This document shows positions 1-9,429 of a stretch of DNA of 64,000 nucleotides, piece after piece (the stretch's first letter is position 1; every line of letters starts with the position of its first letter). Origin of the DNA: Acinetobacter portensis (GTDB taxonomy: Bacteria; Pseudomonadota; Gammaproteobacteria; Pseudomonadales; Moraxellaceae); assembly GCF_009372215.1 (NCBI RefSeq), contig NZ_LWRV01000082.1, positions 31,719 through 95,718 on the forward strand. The letters run 5' to 3'. The notes under the pieces are model-generated. The model had not been told where the DNA came from and made no database searches. It saw only the letters and a program-made list of their open reading frames with translations. A program made the translations under genes and the position numbers.

Positions 1-849
<849 letters not shown>

Positions 850-982
850 CTATAAAAACAACGGTTAAAAAAGTTTGTTGCACAGCATAGCGCAAAACGC
901 ACCTAAAAGTGAATTTTGGCTATGTGATTCTTTAGGAAAAATTAGAAATATTTGAATTCAGTTTTATTCGGTAGAATGCAAA

Positions 983-1300
983 CTAACGTGAAGTCGATTC
1001 AATTGGAGTTGGTGTTTCTTTAGGAGCTACTGAATTTGGTTGGGTTTGTTCGGTTGCAGGAGCTGTAGCAGATGTTGCAGGTGATGGCGTTTGAGCTTTG
1101 GCTACTGTTGCAGTTTTAGATCCGTAAGTTTCTACACGACCTTTCTTTTTCGCATTTTTAGGCGGAGGTGTGGCTGTGTAATGTGTAGAACCTTTGGCAT
1201 CTACCCATTTGTAATATTCTTTCGCCATTACAGAGCTTGAGCTAAGACTAAGTATAATTGATGAGCTTAATAAGCAAATCTGAGCTGTAGTTTTTTTCAC
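983..1300 (-). CDS. Secreted DUF4124-domain protein
   Basis: A 105-residue protein with an N-terminal signal peptide (about residues 1-26, ending SVMA-KE) and one DUF4124-like domain (about residues 27-60, with the typical YYKWVDAKGSTHYTATPPP pattern). A low-complexity Pro/Thr/Ala tail follows. DUF4124 proteins are small periplasmic or exported proteins of unknown function. The start is the GTG at 1300, preceded by a GGGGA ribosome binding site. It lies upstream of leuS on the same strand, with a gap of about 140 bases, so the two may be transcribed together. The function is unknown. Confidence 0.8.
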   Translation of the reverse strand: MKKTTAQICLLSSSIILSLSSSSVMAKEYYKWVDAKGSTHYTATPPPKNAKKKGRVETYGSKTATVAKAQTPSPATSATAPATEQTQPNSVAPKETPTPIESTSR

Positions 1301-1774
1301 AATGTTGAGTCCCCAAATAATAAAAATAAAGCCATGTTGCGTATTCTAGCAAAGCCTGAAAAATTTAAAATGATTTCGAGTGTTTTTTAATCTAATTGGG
1401 GTGTGTTGTTATTGTGAAACTTAGTGATGATATATGTAAAAAGCATTTTGGATAAATAAAATATATGCTTTTTTTTTATACGAATTACATAAAAAACTTT
1501 CTTTTAATTAAAATTATTCATTCTTTATTTTTATAATTAAAATGCGAAATAATTATAAGTAAAAATAATAAAATTAAAATATATTAGCAACTTACATTTT
1601 ATTCTTCTTTTTTTGGGAGAAAGATGTACACATTATAAAGCTAAAAAAAAAGTTTCTATATGAATGTCGGGGAAAAAGCCAATTTTTAAACTTGACAAGG
1701 CTACCTTAAACAACAAAAATGCAGTCTAGTTTTATATGCCTTAAATCGATCACCCTTCGAGTAAGTGTCATGTC

Positions 1775-1900
1775 ATGCAATGGACAACTTCTCTAGCCGA
1801 GAAGCTGAACAAAATGAAAAAAATGTGTTTATCCCAACATGTTTTAGACCCCATATTGCTCAAACAGCACTCAGGTCAGAAATTTTTCCTATTGCCATGA
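1775..1900 (+). CDS. Possible 41-residue leader peptide upstream of ilvI
   Basis: An open frame starting at ATG 1775 and ending at TGA 1898-1900. Residues 24-30 read VLDPILL, so five of seven codons are Val, Leu or Ile, which is what an ilv attenuator peptide would need. Against this, the ribosome binding site is weak (GAGTAAG), and the best promoter (1918-1926) lies downstream of the frame. It would therefore need a second, more distal promoter. It may be a chance frame. Confidence 0.25.
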   Translation: MQWTTSLAEKLNKMKKMCLSQHVLDPILLKQHSGQKFFLLP

Positions 1901-1917
1901 AAACTATGAAATATGTG

Positions 1918-1926
1918 TGCTATAAC
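1918..1926 (+). promoter_or_regulatory. Extended -10 promoter for ilvI
   Basis: TGC followed by TATAAC forms an extended -10 element 75 bases before the ilvI start. No convincing -35 is visible at 17 bases, as expected for extended -10 promoters. Transcription would begin near 1933. Confidence 0.45.
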
Positions 1927-1950
1927 AGTGCAGACAATTAATGAATTAAA

Positions 1951-1978
1951 CATTGCAAATGTCTCTCATTCTGCAATG
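1951..1978 (+). promoter_or_regulatory. Hairpin in the ilvI 5' leader
   Basis: CATTGCA-AATG pairs with CATT-(C)-TGCAATG around a five-base loop, making an 11-bp stem with one bulged C. It is followed by a run of A, not T, so it is not a terminator. It ends about 10 bases before the AGGGTGA ribosome binding site and could affect leader stability or ilvI translation. Confidence 0.4.
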
Positions 1979-2001
1979 AAAAAAGATTAGGGTGAATTAC
2001 G

Positions 2002-3729
2002 TTGGAACTTTTATCTGGTGGTGAAATGCTCGTTCGCGCATTGGCGGACGAAGGCGTTGAGCATGTATTTGGGTACCCAGGCGGCGCGGTTTTACATATT
2101 TATGACGCGTTTTTTCAACAAGACAAAATTAACCATTACTTAGTACGTCACGAGCAAGCTGCTGGTCACATGGCAGATGCATACTCGCGTGTTACAGGTA
2201 AAACAGGTGTTGTTCTTGTTACTTCAGGTCCAGGCGCTACAAATACAGTTACCCCAATTGCAACTGCTTACATGGACTCAATCCCAATGGTGATTTTGTC
2301 TGGTCAAGTTGCATCACATCTTATTGGCGAAGATGCATTCCAAGAAACAGATATGGTCGGGATTTCACGCCCAATCGTAAAACATAGTTTCCAAGTGCGT
2401 CATGCAAGTGAAATTCCTGCAATTATTAAAAAAGCATTCTATATCGCTTCTTCAGGTCGTCCAGGTCCTGTTGTTGTCGATATTCCTAAGGATGTTACAA
2501 ATCCAACAGATAAGTTTGCATACGAATATCCTGACAAAGTGAAGATGCGTTCGTATCAACCGCCACATCGTGGTCATTCAGGTCAAATTCGTAAAGCAAT
2601 TGATGAGCTTTTACATGCTAAACGCCCAGTGATTTACTCGGGTGGTGGTGTTGTTCAAGGCAATGCATCTGAACAATTAACAGAGCTTGCTCATGTACTT
2701 GGTTTTCCTGTAACAAGCACATTGATGGGCTTAGGTGCTTTTGCTGGTGATGACCCACAATTTGTGGGTATGTTGGGTATGCACGGTACATATGAAGCCA
2801 ATATGACCATGCATAATGCAGATGTAATTTTAGCCATTGGTGCGCGTTTCGATGACCGTGTAACCAATAATCCTGCTAAATTCTGCCCAAATGCAAAAAT
2901 CATTCATATTGATATCGACCCTGCTGCGATTTCAAAAACCATTATGGCGCACATTCCAATTGTGGGCGCAGTAGAGCCTGTTCTTACAGAAATGTTGGCT
3001 CAATTGAAACAACTTAAAGTTTCAAAACCAAACCCAGAAGATATTGCGGCTTGGTGGGTAAGAATTGATGAGTGGCGCAAAGTTCATGGTCTAAGATATG
3101 ACGCGCTTCCAAATGGTGAAATGCGTCCACAACAAGTTGTAGCTGCGCTAGATAAAATAACAAATAGCGAAGCAATTATTACTTCAGACGTTGGTCAACA
3201 CCAAATGTTTGGTGCGCTTTACTACCGTTATAAACGTCCACGTCAATGGATTAACTCTGGTGGTTTGGGAACGATGGGTGTTGGCTTGCCATATGCAATG
3301 GCAGCAAAACTTGCATTCCCAGATCAGCAAGTGGTTTGTATTACAGGTGAAGCATCTATTCAGATGTGTATCCAAGAGCTTTCTACATGTAAGCAATATG
3401 GCTTAAATGTGAAAATTCTATGCTTGAATAACCGTGCTTTAGGTATGGTTAAACAATGGCAAGATATGAACTACGAAGGTCGTCATTCAAGTTCTTATGT
3501 TGAATCCTTACCAGACTTTGCGAAGCTTATGGAAGCTTATGGTCATGTTGGTATTCAAATTGACCATGCAGATGAGCTTGAATCGAAACTTGCTGAAGCA
3601 ATGGCAATTAACGATAAGTGCGTATTTATCAATGTAATGGTGAACCGTTCAGAACACGTTTACCCAATGTTGATTGCTGGTCAATCTTTGGAAGATATGT
3701 GGTTAGCTAAAGGGGAGCGTACGAAATGA
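2002..3729 (+). CDS. ilvI: Acetolactate synthase large subunit
   Basis: The catalytic, thiamine-diphosphate- and FAD-dependent subunit of acetohydroxyacid synthase, the first common step of valine, leucine and isoleucine synthesis. At 575 residues it matches IlvI in length. The catalytic glutamate of the TPP N-terminal domain is Glu51 ([13 protein letters not shown]). The C-terminal TPP/Mg domain carries GEASIQM followed by [13 protein letters not shown]. The usual metal-binding motif begins GDGS or GEGS, so GEAS is a small departure. The start is a TTG with AGGGTGA six bases upstream. The resulting N-terminus ([14 protein letters not shown]) aligns with IlvI, whereas the next ATG would delete conserved residues. 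It overlaps ilvH by four bases (ATGA), indicating coupled translation. Confidence 0.97.
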   Translation: MELLSGGEMLVRALADEGVEHVFGYPGGAVLHIYDAFFQQDKINHYLVRHEQAAGHMADAYSRVTGKTGVVLVTSGPGATNTVTPIATAYMDSIPMVILSGQVASHLIGEDAFQETDMVGISRPIVKHSFQVRHASEIPAIIKKAFYIASSGRPGPVVVDIPKDVTNPTDKFAYEYPDKVKMRSYQPPHRGHSGQIRKAIDELLHAKRPVIYSGGGVVQGNASEQLTELAHVLGFPVTSTLMGLGAFAGDDPQFVGMLGMHGTYEANMTMHNADVILAIGARFDDRVTNNPAKFCPNAKIIHIDIDPAAISKTIMAHIPIVGAVEPVLTEMLAQLKQLKVSKPNPEDIAAWWVRIDEWRKVHGLRYDALPNGEMRPQQVVAALDKITNSEAIITSDVGQHQMFGALYYRYKRPRQWINSGGLGTMGVGLPYAMAAKLAFPDQQVVCITGEASIQMCIQELSTCKQYGLNVKILCLNNRALGMVKQWQDMNYEGRHSSSYVESLPDFAKLMEAYGHVGIQIDHADELESKLAEAMAINDKCVFINVMVNRSEHVYPMLIAGQSLEDMWLAKGERTK

Positions 3730-4217
3730 GACATATAATTTCTGTGCTTGTTGAAAACGAAGCGGGTGCGCTTTCTCGTTTAGTAGGTTTATTTTCTCAA
3801 CGTGGTTATAACATTGAGACATTAAACGTAGCTCCAACAGAAGACCCAACACTTTCGCGTTTAACACTTACAACGTATGGTGATGATCATAAAATCGAAC
3901 AAATTACCAAACAGCTGAATAAATTGGTTGAAGTTGTAAAAGTGGTTGATTTGTCTGAGGGTGCGCACATTGAGCGTGAACTCATGCTCATTAAAGTGAA
4001 AGCTTTAGGTGCTGCACGTGACGAAATTAAACGCACAGCAGATATTTTCCGTGCGCAAGTAGTTGATGTAACACCAACGACTTACACCATTCAAATTGCA
4101 GGTACAACAGAAAAGATTGATGGTTTTATTGATGCGTTAGCAGAAAATACCATTCTAGAAGTTGTGCGTTCAGGTGTATCTGGTATCGCACGTGGCGAAA
4201 AAGTTTTAAGTATTTAA
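3726..4217 (+). CDS. ilvH: Acetolactate synthase regulatory small subunit
   Basis: The regulatory subunit that binds IlvI, activates it and confers valine feedback inhibition. At 163 residues it equals E. coli IlvH and is much longer than the 96-residue IlvN type. An N-terminal ACT domain spans about residues 3-75 ([21 protein letters not shown]), followed by the C-terminal small-subunit domain. Its ATG overlaps the ilvI stop (ATGA). The gap of about 110 bases to ilvC contains a small inverted repeat, so ilvC may have its own level of expression. Confidence 0.96.
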   Translation: MRHIISVLVENEAGALSRLVGLFSQRGYNIETLNVAPTEDPTLSRLTLTTYGDDHKIEQITKQLNKLVEVVKVVDLSEGAHIERELMLIKVKALGAARDEIKRTADIFRAQVVDVTPTTYTIQIAGTTEKIDGFIDALAENTILEVVRSGVSGIARGEKVLSI

Positions 4218-4235
4218 TATTTTTATTTAACAAAT

Positions 4236-4258
4236 TCTCTCTCCTGAAAAGGAGAGAA
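4236..4258. repeat. Short CTCTCC/GGAGAG inverted repeat between ilvH and ilvC
   Basis: TCTCTCC (4238-4244) pairs with GGAGAGA (4251-4257) around a TGAAAA loop. It has the same core as the larger intergenic repeats at 41103-41216 and 52103-52192. No T run follows, so it is unlikely to be a strong terminator. Confidence 0.55.
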
Positions 4259-4317
4259 CTGAACCCAGTGAATACAAAAATCACAAGGTTGAGTTAAGGG
4301 AAGCAAAAAGCATTTAA

Positions 4318-5349
<1,032 letters not shown>

Positions 5350-5360
5350 ACGTGCCTTAA

Positions 5361-5390
5361 GATAAGTAAAGCAGTGCTTTACTTATCTTT
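5361..5390 (+). terminator. Terminator after ilvC (between the two tail copies)
   Basis: A perfect 12-bp stem (5361-5372 with 5376-5387) around an AGT loop, followed by only TTT. It is a very stable hairpin with a weak T tract. Confidence 0.7.
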
Positions 5391-5394
5391 CGTA

Positions 5395-5442
5395 CCTTGG
5401 ATTCAAGCAAACAAAATCGTTGATAAAGAAAAGAACTAAGTT
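5395..5442 (+). pseudogene. Remnant of a second ilvC 3' end (repeat copy 2)
   Basis: It encodes the last 14 residues of IlvC plus the stop ([14 protein letters not shown]), but is cut off from any reading frame start. All three differences from the live copy are third-position synonymous changes (AAG/AAA, ATT/ATC, GTA/GTT). It looks like the leftover tail of a former ilvC allele. Confidence 0.9.
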
Positions 5443-5468
5443 CTTTATTTAGCCGATTTTCATGTTAT

Positions 5469-5497
5469 AAAAAGCCCTGCGTAAGCGGGGTTTTTTT
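5469..5497 (+). terminator. Second terminator downstream of the ilvC remnant
   Basis: AAAAAGCCCTGC pairs with GCGGGGTTTTT (two G-U wobbles) around GTAA and is followed by T7. This is a canonical intrinsic terminator, probably the original end of the ilv transcript. Confidence 0.85.
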
Positions 5498-5501
5498 ATG
5501 A

Positions 5502-6461
5502 GTGATGATAATGAATATGCCATTAAGTGATGAGCAAAAAAGAAGGTTAAAAATTTTAGAGCCAAGATTAGAACAGGCTATTCTTGATCAAAATCTAAAA
5601 TTTGCTAAAGAGATAGTGGTGGACTTGCAATCTGTTTTGAGACCGACACGGCACTTTGTTCGATTAGTACAATCAAAAAATAAATTATGTGAGTTAGCAA
5701 TTGAATTAGGGCAGTTTGATTCTATTTTAAAAATTTTGGAATCTAATATTAAGGTATTAAAACCTAAAACAAGAATTTATATAGAGACGATATCATTGTT
5801 GGTAATCTACTATTTGCGTCTTAAGGATGTTGAAAAGGCTAAAAAGTATATTAAAGAAGTTTTGGAGAATCATACTGTTATAAAGACTGAGAGAACTCGG
5901 AAAATTTTTCATAGTGAAATTATTGATAGGTTTAATCAGGAAGTGGCAATTGCAACTTTGACTGGGTTTCATGATTTAACAATAGATCAAGATGAAGTAG
6001 AAAGAGAGGCTATACGTATTATTCAGACATTGTCAGATGATGAGATTTATGCAGAGATAGGTAAATTTTCACCTCAATCCACCAAAGATTTAATTTATGT
6101 GGTTCATGATTTTTCTGTGAAACAATTACCTTTTTCACAAAGAGTAATGCTACCTAGTCCTGATCAAAAAGTTAAAGATAAGGAGGTTGGTTTGACTGTT
6201 TATGAAGCAGTAAAAAGAGTGTTATATAACTCTATGTGTAACCCAGAGAGTGAGATATATAAGGCATGGTATACAAACGGATTACAAGTTTTTTTAAATA
6301 AGAAATATATTTTAACAGCAGTAGTTGGCTCTCTGACAACATTAGGATTTGGTGCGACAATGGTAGTAGCATCTTTAGTTGCTTTGATAACAAAATTTGG
6401 TATTGAGGTATATTGTGAGAAAAATAAGCCTATTTATATTTCTAAAATTAGAGAGCTTTAG
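5502..6461 (+). CDS. Unknown protein, helical N-terminus and C-terminal membrane hairpin
   Basis: I do not recognise this 319-residue protein. About residues 8-150 are charged, Leu/Lys-rich helices with a TPR-like rhythm (ELAIELGQFDSILKILE, LKDVEKAKKYIKEVLE). About residues 270-305 form one or two hydrophobic segments (ILTAVVGSLTTLGFGATMVVASLVALI), so it is probably anchored in the inner membrane. The start is uncertain: GTG 5502, ATG 5505, ATG 5511 or ATG 5517, none with a strong ribosome binding site, and all just after a terminator. Composition is more AT-rich than the neighbours, with many AGA, ATA and TTA codons. It sits directly beside the ilvC recombination scar, so lateral acquisition is likely. 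No promoter is obvious. Confidence 0.7.
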   Translation: MMIMNMPLSDEQKRRLKILEPRLEQAILDQNLKFAKEIVVDLQSVLRPTRHFVRLVQSKNKLCELAIELGQFDSILKILESNIKVLKPKTRIYIETISLLVIYYLRLKDVEKAKKYIKEVLENHTVIKTERTRKIFHSEIIDRFNQEVAIATLTGFHDLTIDQDEVEREAIRIIQTLSDDEIYAEIGKFSPQSTKDLIYVVHDFSVKQLPFSQRVMLPSPDQKVKDKEVGLTVYEAVKRVLYNSMCNPESEIYKAWYTNGLQVFLNKKYILTAVVGSLTTLGFGATMVVASLVALITKFGIEVYCEKNKPIYISKIREL

Positions 6462-6513
6462 TTTGTTTAAATAGATATTATTTACTAAATTTACATATAA
6501 AGTTTACGTTTAA

Positions 6514-6547
6514 CCATCATCAAACTGTCACACATTCTATCTATGCT
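6514..6547 (+). promoter_or_regulatory. Candidate PhoB box and -10 for the GT4/PAP2 operon
   Basis: CCATCATCAAACTGTCACA (6514-6532) matches the E. coli Pho box CTGTCATAAAACTGTCACA at 16 of 19 positions, with the two half-sites 11 bases apart. A -10-like TATGCT lies at 6542-6547, nine bases further on. This is where PhoB boxes normally sit, replacing the -35 element. No consensus -35 is present. The assignment is by eye. Confidence 0.5.
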
Positions 6548-6582
6548 CAATAAAAGTACATAAAGTATAGATAGGTGTGGAA

Positions 6583-7857
6583 ATGACAACAATCGATACA
6601 GCCTTATTAAAACAACCAAACATCTTCGAAAAAAATCATTTCTACTTTAAAAAGAAAGAACGAGTTTCGATAACACATCCATTTTTAGAAGACTTGGTTC
6701 GCCCACGCTTAAGAATCGCAATAGTCACAGAAACTTGGCCACCTGAAATAAATGGAGTGGCATTATCACTTCTACAATTATGCAAAGGCTTACAAAAACA
6801 AGGTCATAAAATACTACTGATTAGACCAGAACAAAAAAAATCATGTGAAGAGTTTCAACCAAACCAAGAATGCTTGGTAAAAGCGCAAAGTATTCCAAAA
6901 TATCCACATTTACAATTTGGTTGGCCACAACTCAATAAAGTATCGCAAGCCATCGAAAAATTTGCGCCAAACGTCGTTCATATTGTGACAGAAGGCCCTT
7001 TAGGCTTTACGGCATTACGTGTAGCAAAAGCCAAAAAACTTCCTATTTCAAGTGGCTTTCATTCATCATTTCACGATTTTAGTCGCTTTTTCGATTTGGC
7101 ATTTTTACTTAAACCCATCCAACACTATCTTCGTTGGTTTCATAACAATACCAATGTCACATGCGTTCCAAGTGTAGATACAGAAAAAACATTAAGAGAA
7201 TTTGGCGTGAAATGCCCATTGGTTGTTGTAGGAAGAGGTGTGGATACCATTCGCTTTTCACCTGAATTTAGATCTGCTGAACTACGTGCAAAATGGGGCG
7301 CAAGTGATGAAACCCGAGTGATGATTTCAGTCGGGCGTTTATCGCCTGAAAAAGAAACGGATGTTGCCATTTACGCATTTCAAAGCATGAAGAAAACAGA
7401 AAAATACCCATCTAAATTGGTCATTGTTGGAGATGGACCAGATCGACAAAGGCTTGAATCTGTCATTGATTATGAAGATGTAATCTTTACAGGTAGTTTG
7501 AGCGGAAAACAACTTTCGGAAGCCTATGCAAGCGCCGATGTTTTTATATTTCCAAGCCAAGTAGAAACATTCGGAAATGTTGTACTTGAAGCTATGGCTA
7601 GTGGATTACCTGTTATTGCCTACGATTATGCCTGTGCACACTTACATGTTTCACATGGCACAACGGGTTGGTTATCTGAATTGGGTAGGTCGGTCGACTT
7701 TTTTAAAAATGTGCAAAATTTACCGCAACGTTCAGAACTTGCCGAGATGGGTAAAGAAGCCAGAAAAATGGTGAAAAATATTGGTTGGAATCATCCTGTT
7801 CAGCAATTTGAGCAGGCTTTGTATGCAGTGGTTAAGGAGACGCAAATGACGTCCTAA
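6583..7857 (+). CDS. GT4-family glycosyltransferase, probable glycolipid synthase
   Basis: A 424-residue GT-B fold glycosyltransferase of family 4. The N-terminal lobe begins RLRIAIVTETWPPEINGVA, the form seen in MgtA, SqdX and Agt-type enzymes that put sugars on lipids. The C-terminal nucleotide-sugar lobe has VGRLSPEKE and the E-x7-E motif ETFGNVVLEAMASG. I prefer the ATG at 6583, with AGGTG just upstream, over the GTG at 6577. The PAP2 phosphatase follows 30 bases later. A PAP2 enzyme can produce diacylglycerol, and Agt-type enzymes glycosylate it. With the candidate Pho box upstream, this suggests phosphate-starvation lipid remodelling. An alpha-mannosyltransferase of another pathway is the alternative. 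Confidence 0.85.
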   Translation: MTTIDTALLKQPNIFEKNHFYFKKKERVSITHPFLEDLVRPRLRIAIVTETWPPEINGVALSLLQLCKGLQKQGHKILLIRPEQKKSCEEFQPNQECLVKAQSIPKYPHLQFGWPQLNKVSQAIEKFAPNVVHIVTEGPLGFTALRVAKAKKLPISSGFHSSFHDFSRFFDLAFLLKPIQHYLRWFHNNTNVTCVPSVDTEKTLREFGVKCPLVVVGRGVDTIRFSPEFRSAELRAKWGASDETRVMISVGRLSPEKETDVAIYAFQSMKKTEKYPSKLVIVGDGPDRQRLESVIDYEDVIFTGSLSGKQLSEAYASADVFIFPSQVETFGNVVLEAMASGLPVIAYDYACAHLHVSHGTTGWLSELGRSVDFFKNVQNLPQRSELAEMGKEARKMVKNIGWNHPVQQFEQALYAVVKETQMTS

Positions 7858-7887
7858 ATATTAAGCAAAAGCTTAAGGAGAAATATA

Positions 7888-8439
7888 ATGAATTTTCAAA
7901 CTGTAAAAATAAGAATGTTAGATCTCGACCTCAAAGGTTGCTTGTACTTAAATCAATTTTCACATGAAGAACGTGTAGCTACTTTTTTTAAAATCATTAG
8001 TAAACTAGGTGATGGTGCATTTTGGTATGTCATACTCGTTTCTGTGTGGGTGTTACAGGGTGTGCAATATACGCCACAGATACTTTACGTGGTTTTGGGT
8101 GGAGCGGTTGGAACGCTGATTTATAAAATTCTAAAAAGTAAAACAGTTCGACCACGACCTTATCAGGTGCATCAGGTAATTCGATTAGGTGAAAGACCGC
8201 TCGATCATTTTAGTTTTCCATCGGGTCATACCCTACATGCTGTTATGGCGACCATTATTTTTGGATATATTCAACCTATCTTACTTGTGCTTATGTTGCC
8301 GTTTACCGTATTGGTTGCAGTGTCTAGAATGATTTTAGGTTTGCATTATCCGAGTGATGTTGTGGTTGGTGCTGTTATTGGTGGTGCTGTTGCAAGTGGC
8401 ATTGTTTTAAGTGCACCTTATTTTAATGTGATGATTTAA
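7888..8439 (+). CDS. PAP2-superfamily membrane phosphatase
   Basis: A 183-residue integral membrane phosphatase with all three PAP2 signatures: a Lys/Arg-Pro motif 1 (KSKTVRPRP, about residues 86-94), PSGH motif 2 (FSFPSGHTLHA, near residue 111) and SR-x5-H-x3-D motif 3 (SRMILGLHYPSD, near residue 147). Four or five hydrophobic segments surround these. The family dephosphorylates phosphatidic acid, phosphatidylglycerol phosphate or undecaprenyl pyrophosphate. Pairing with the glycosyltransferase favours phosphatidic acid, but this is inference. The ribosome binding site is AAGGAG. Confidence 0.88.
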   Translation: MNFQTVKIRMLDLDLKGCLYLNQFSHEERVATFFKIISKLGDGAFWYVILVSVWVLQGVQYTPQILYVVLGGAVGTLIYKILKSKTVRPRPYQVHQVIRLGERPLDHFSFPSGHTLHAVMATIIFGYIQPILLVLMLPFTVLVAVSRMILGLHYPSDVVVGAVIGGAVASGIVLSAPYFNVMI

Positions 8440-8567
8440 CTTTAAAAACTCAATTCATGGCATTGAAGTGCGTTTGCAATTAAAATAAAGATGAGTGTGA
8501 TGAAAGATTCACTGAATTTTCAAAAAATTTGATAAAATAAGAAATATTTGACGTTTTAGGAAATCCC

Positions 8568-8768
8568 ATGGGTTTACGTTGGACAGATACAATGGATATC
8601 GCGATTGAGCTGTATGAAGCACATCCCGATGTCGATCCACAATGGATTCGCTTTACAGATTTACATGCTTGGGTATGTGCATTGCCACAATTTAGCGATG
8701 ACCCAACAAAATCGACAGAAGGTTTGTTAGAGGCAATTCAAATGGCTTGGATTGACGAAGCAAACTGA
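8568..8768 (+). CDS. iscX: Iron-sulfur cluster assembly protein IscX
   Basis: A 66-residue acidic protein with the IscX/YfhJ signature: LRWTDTMDIAIELYEAHPDVDP followed by RFTDLHAWV, with EAIQMAWIDE at the end. IscX binds IscS and iron and tunes Fe-S cluster assembly. It normally ends the isc operon, but here it is separate, between the PAP2 gene and ndk. The ribosome binding site is TAGGAAA. Length is the same as E. coli IscX. Confidence 0.92.
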   Translation: MGLRWTDTMDIAIELYEAHPDVDPQWIRFTDLHAWVCALPQFSDDPTKSTEGLLEAIQMAWIDEAN

Positions 8769-8875
8769 TTTTCACATTAAAAATCAAATTATTTACATAT
8801 CAAAAGCGGAAAAAAGCGCATTATTCGGTATAATGCGCCAAAATTTCGTGTCTACATTGACTTAAGGAGCCTATC

Positions 8876-9307
8876 ATGGCTATTGAACGTACATTATCTA
8901 TCGTTAAACCAGATGCAGTTGCTAAAAACCACATTGGTGACATCTTTGCTCGTTTCGAGAAAGCTGGTCTTCAAATCGTTGCAACTAAAATGAAACATTT
9001 GACTCAAGCTGAAGCTGAAGGCTTCTACGCTGAGCACAAAGAACGTGGTTTCTTTGCTGACTTAGTTGCTTTCATGACTTCTGGTCCAGTTGTTGTTTCA
9101 GTTCTTGAAGGCGAAAACGCTGTTCTTGCTCACCGTGACATCCTTGGCGCGACTAACCCTAAAGAAGCTGCTGCTGGTACTATCCGTGCAGACTTCGCTG
9201 TAAGCATCGACGAAAACGCTGCTCACGGTTCTGACTCTGTAGCATCAGCTGATCGTGAAGTTAACTACTTCTTCGCTCAAACTGAGATTGCTCCACGTAC
9301 TCGTTAA
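8876..9307 (+). CDS. ndk: Nucleoside diphosphate kinase
   Basis: Transfers the gamma phosphate between nucleoside tri- and diphosphates through a phosphohistidine. At 143 residues it matches the bacterial family. The active-site histidine lies in [12 protein letters not shown] (about residue 117), and the N-terminus [11 protein letters not shown] is invariant. AAGGAG lies a few bases before the ATG. Codon use is strongly biased, as for a highly expressed gene. It is monocistronic and closed by a strong terminator. Confidence 0.98.
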   Translation: MAIERTLSIVKPDAVAKNHIGDIFARFEKAGLQIVATKMKHLTQAEAEGFYAEHKERGFFADLVAFMTSGPVVVSVLEGENAVLAHRDILGATNPKEAAAGTIRADFAVSIDENAAHGSDSVASADREVNYFFAQTEIAPRTR

Positions 9308-9319
9308 TTCGCAGTATTC

Positions 9320-9357
9320 AAACCAGATAAGTGTTATTATACTTATCTGGTTTTTTT
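9320..9357 (+). terminator. Terminator after ndk
   Basis: A 13-bp perfect stem (AAACCAGATAAGT with ACTTATCTGGTTT) around an eight-base loop, followed by T7. Confidence 0.92.
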
Positions 9358-9429
9358 ATTCTCTGAATAATGCTTTGCTCGCATATTGAGCTTCTCCCTT
9401 CATCTTTAGACATAGTTTAGGTAATACAC

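Larger units (their letters stand above)
1301..2001. other. 700-base AT-rich gap upstream of the ilv operon
   Basis: The left half (about 1380-1660) is extremely AT-rich with long A and T runs, and I see no gene in it. The right half is of more normal composition. It holds a possible 41-codon reading frame (1775-1900), an extended -10 promoter (1918-1926) and a leader hairpin (1951-1978) before ilvI. Confidence 0.6.

Noticed and set aside
2691..2903. Antisense frames inside ilvI and other highly expressed genes
   Set aside because: They mirror codon bias of the real gene on the other strand and have no independent signals.
5361..5497. The DNA between the ilvC tail copies and the second terminator as a mobile element or attachment site
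   Set aside because: The direct repeat looks like a possible att duplication, but there is no integrase gene nearby and the repeat is coding sequence with synonymous differences, so allelic exchange explains it better.
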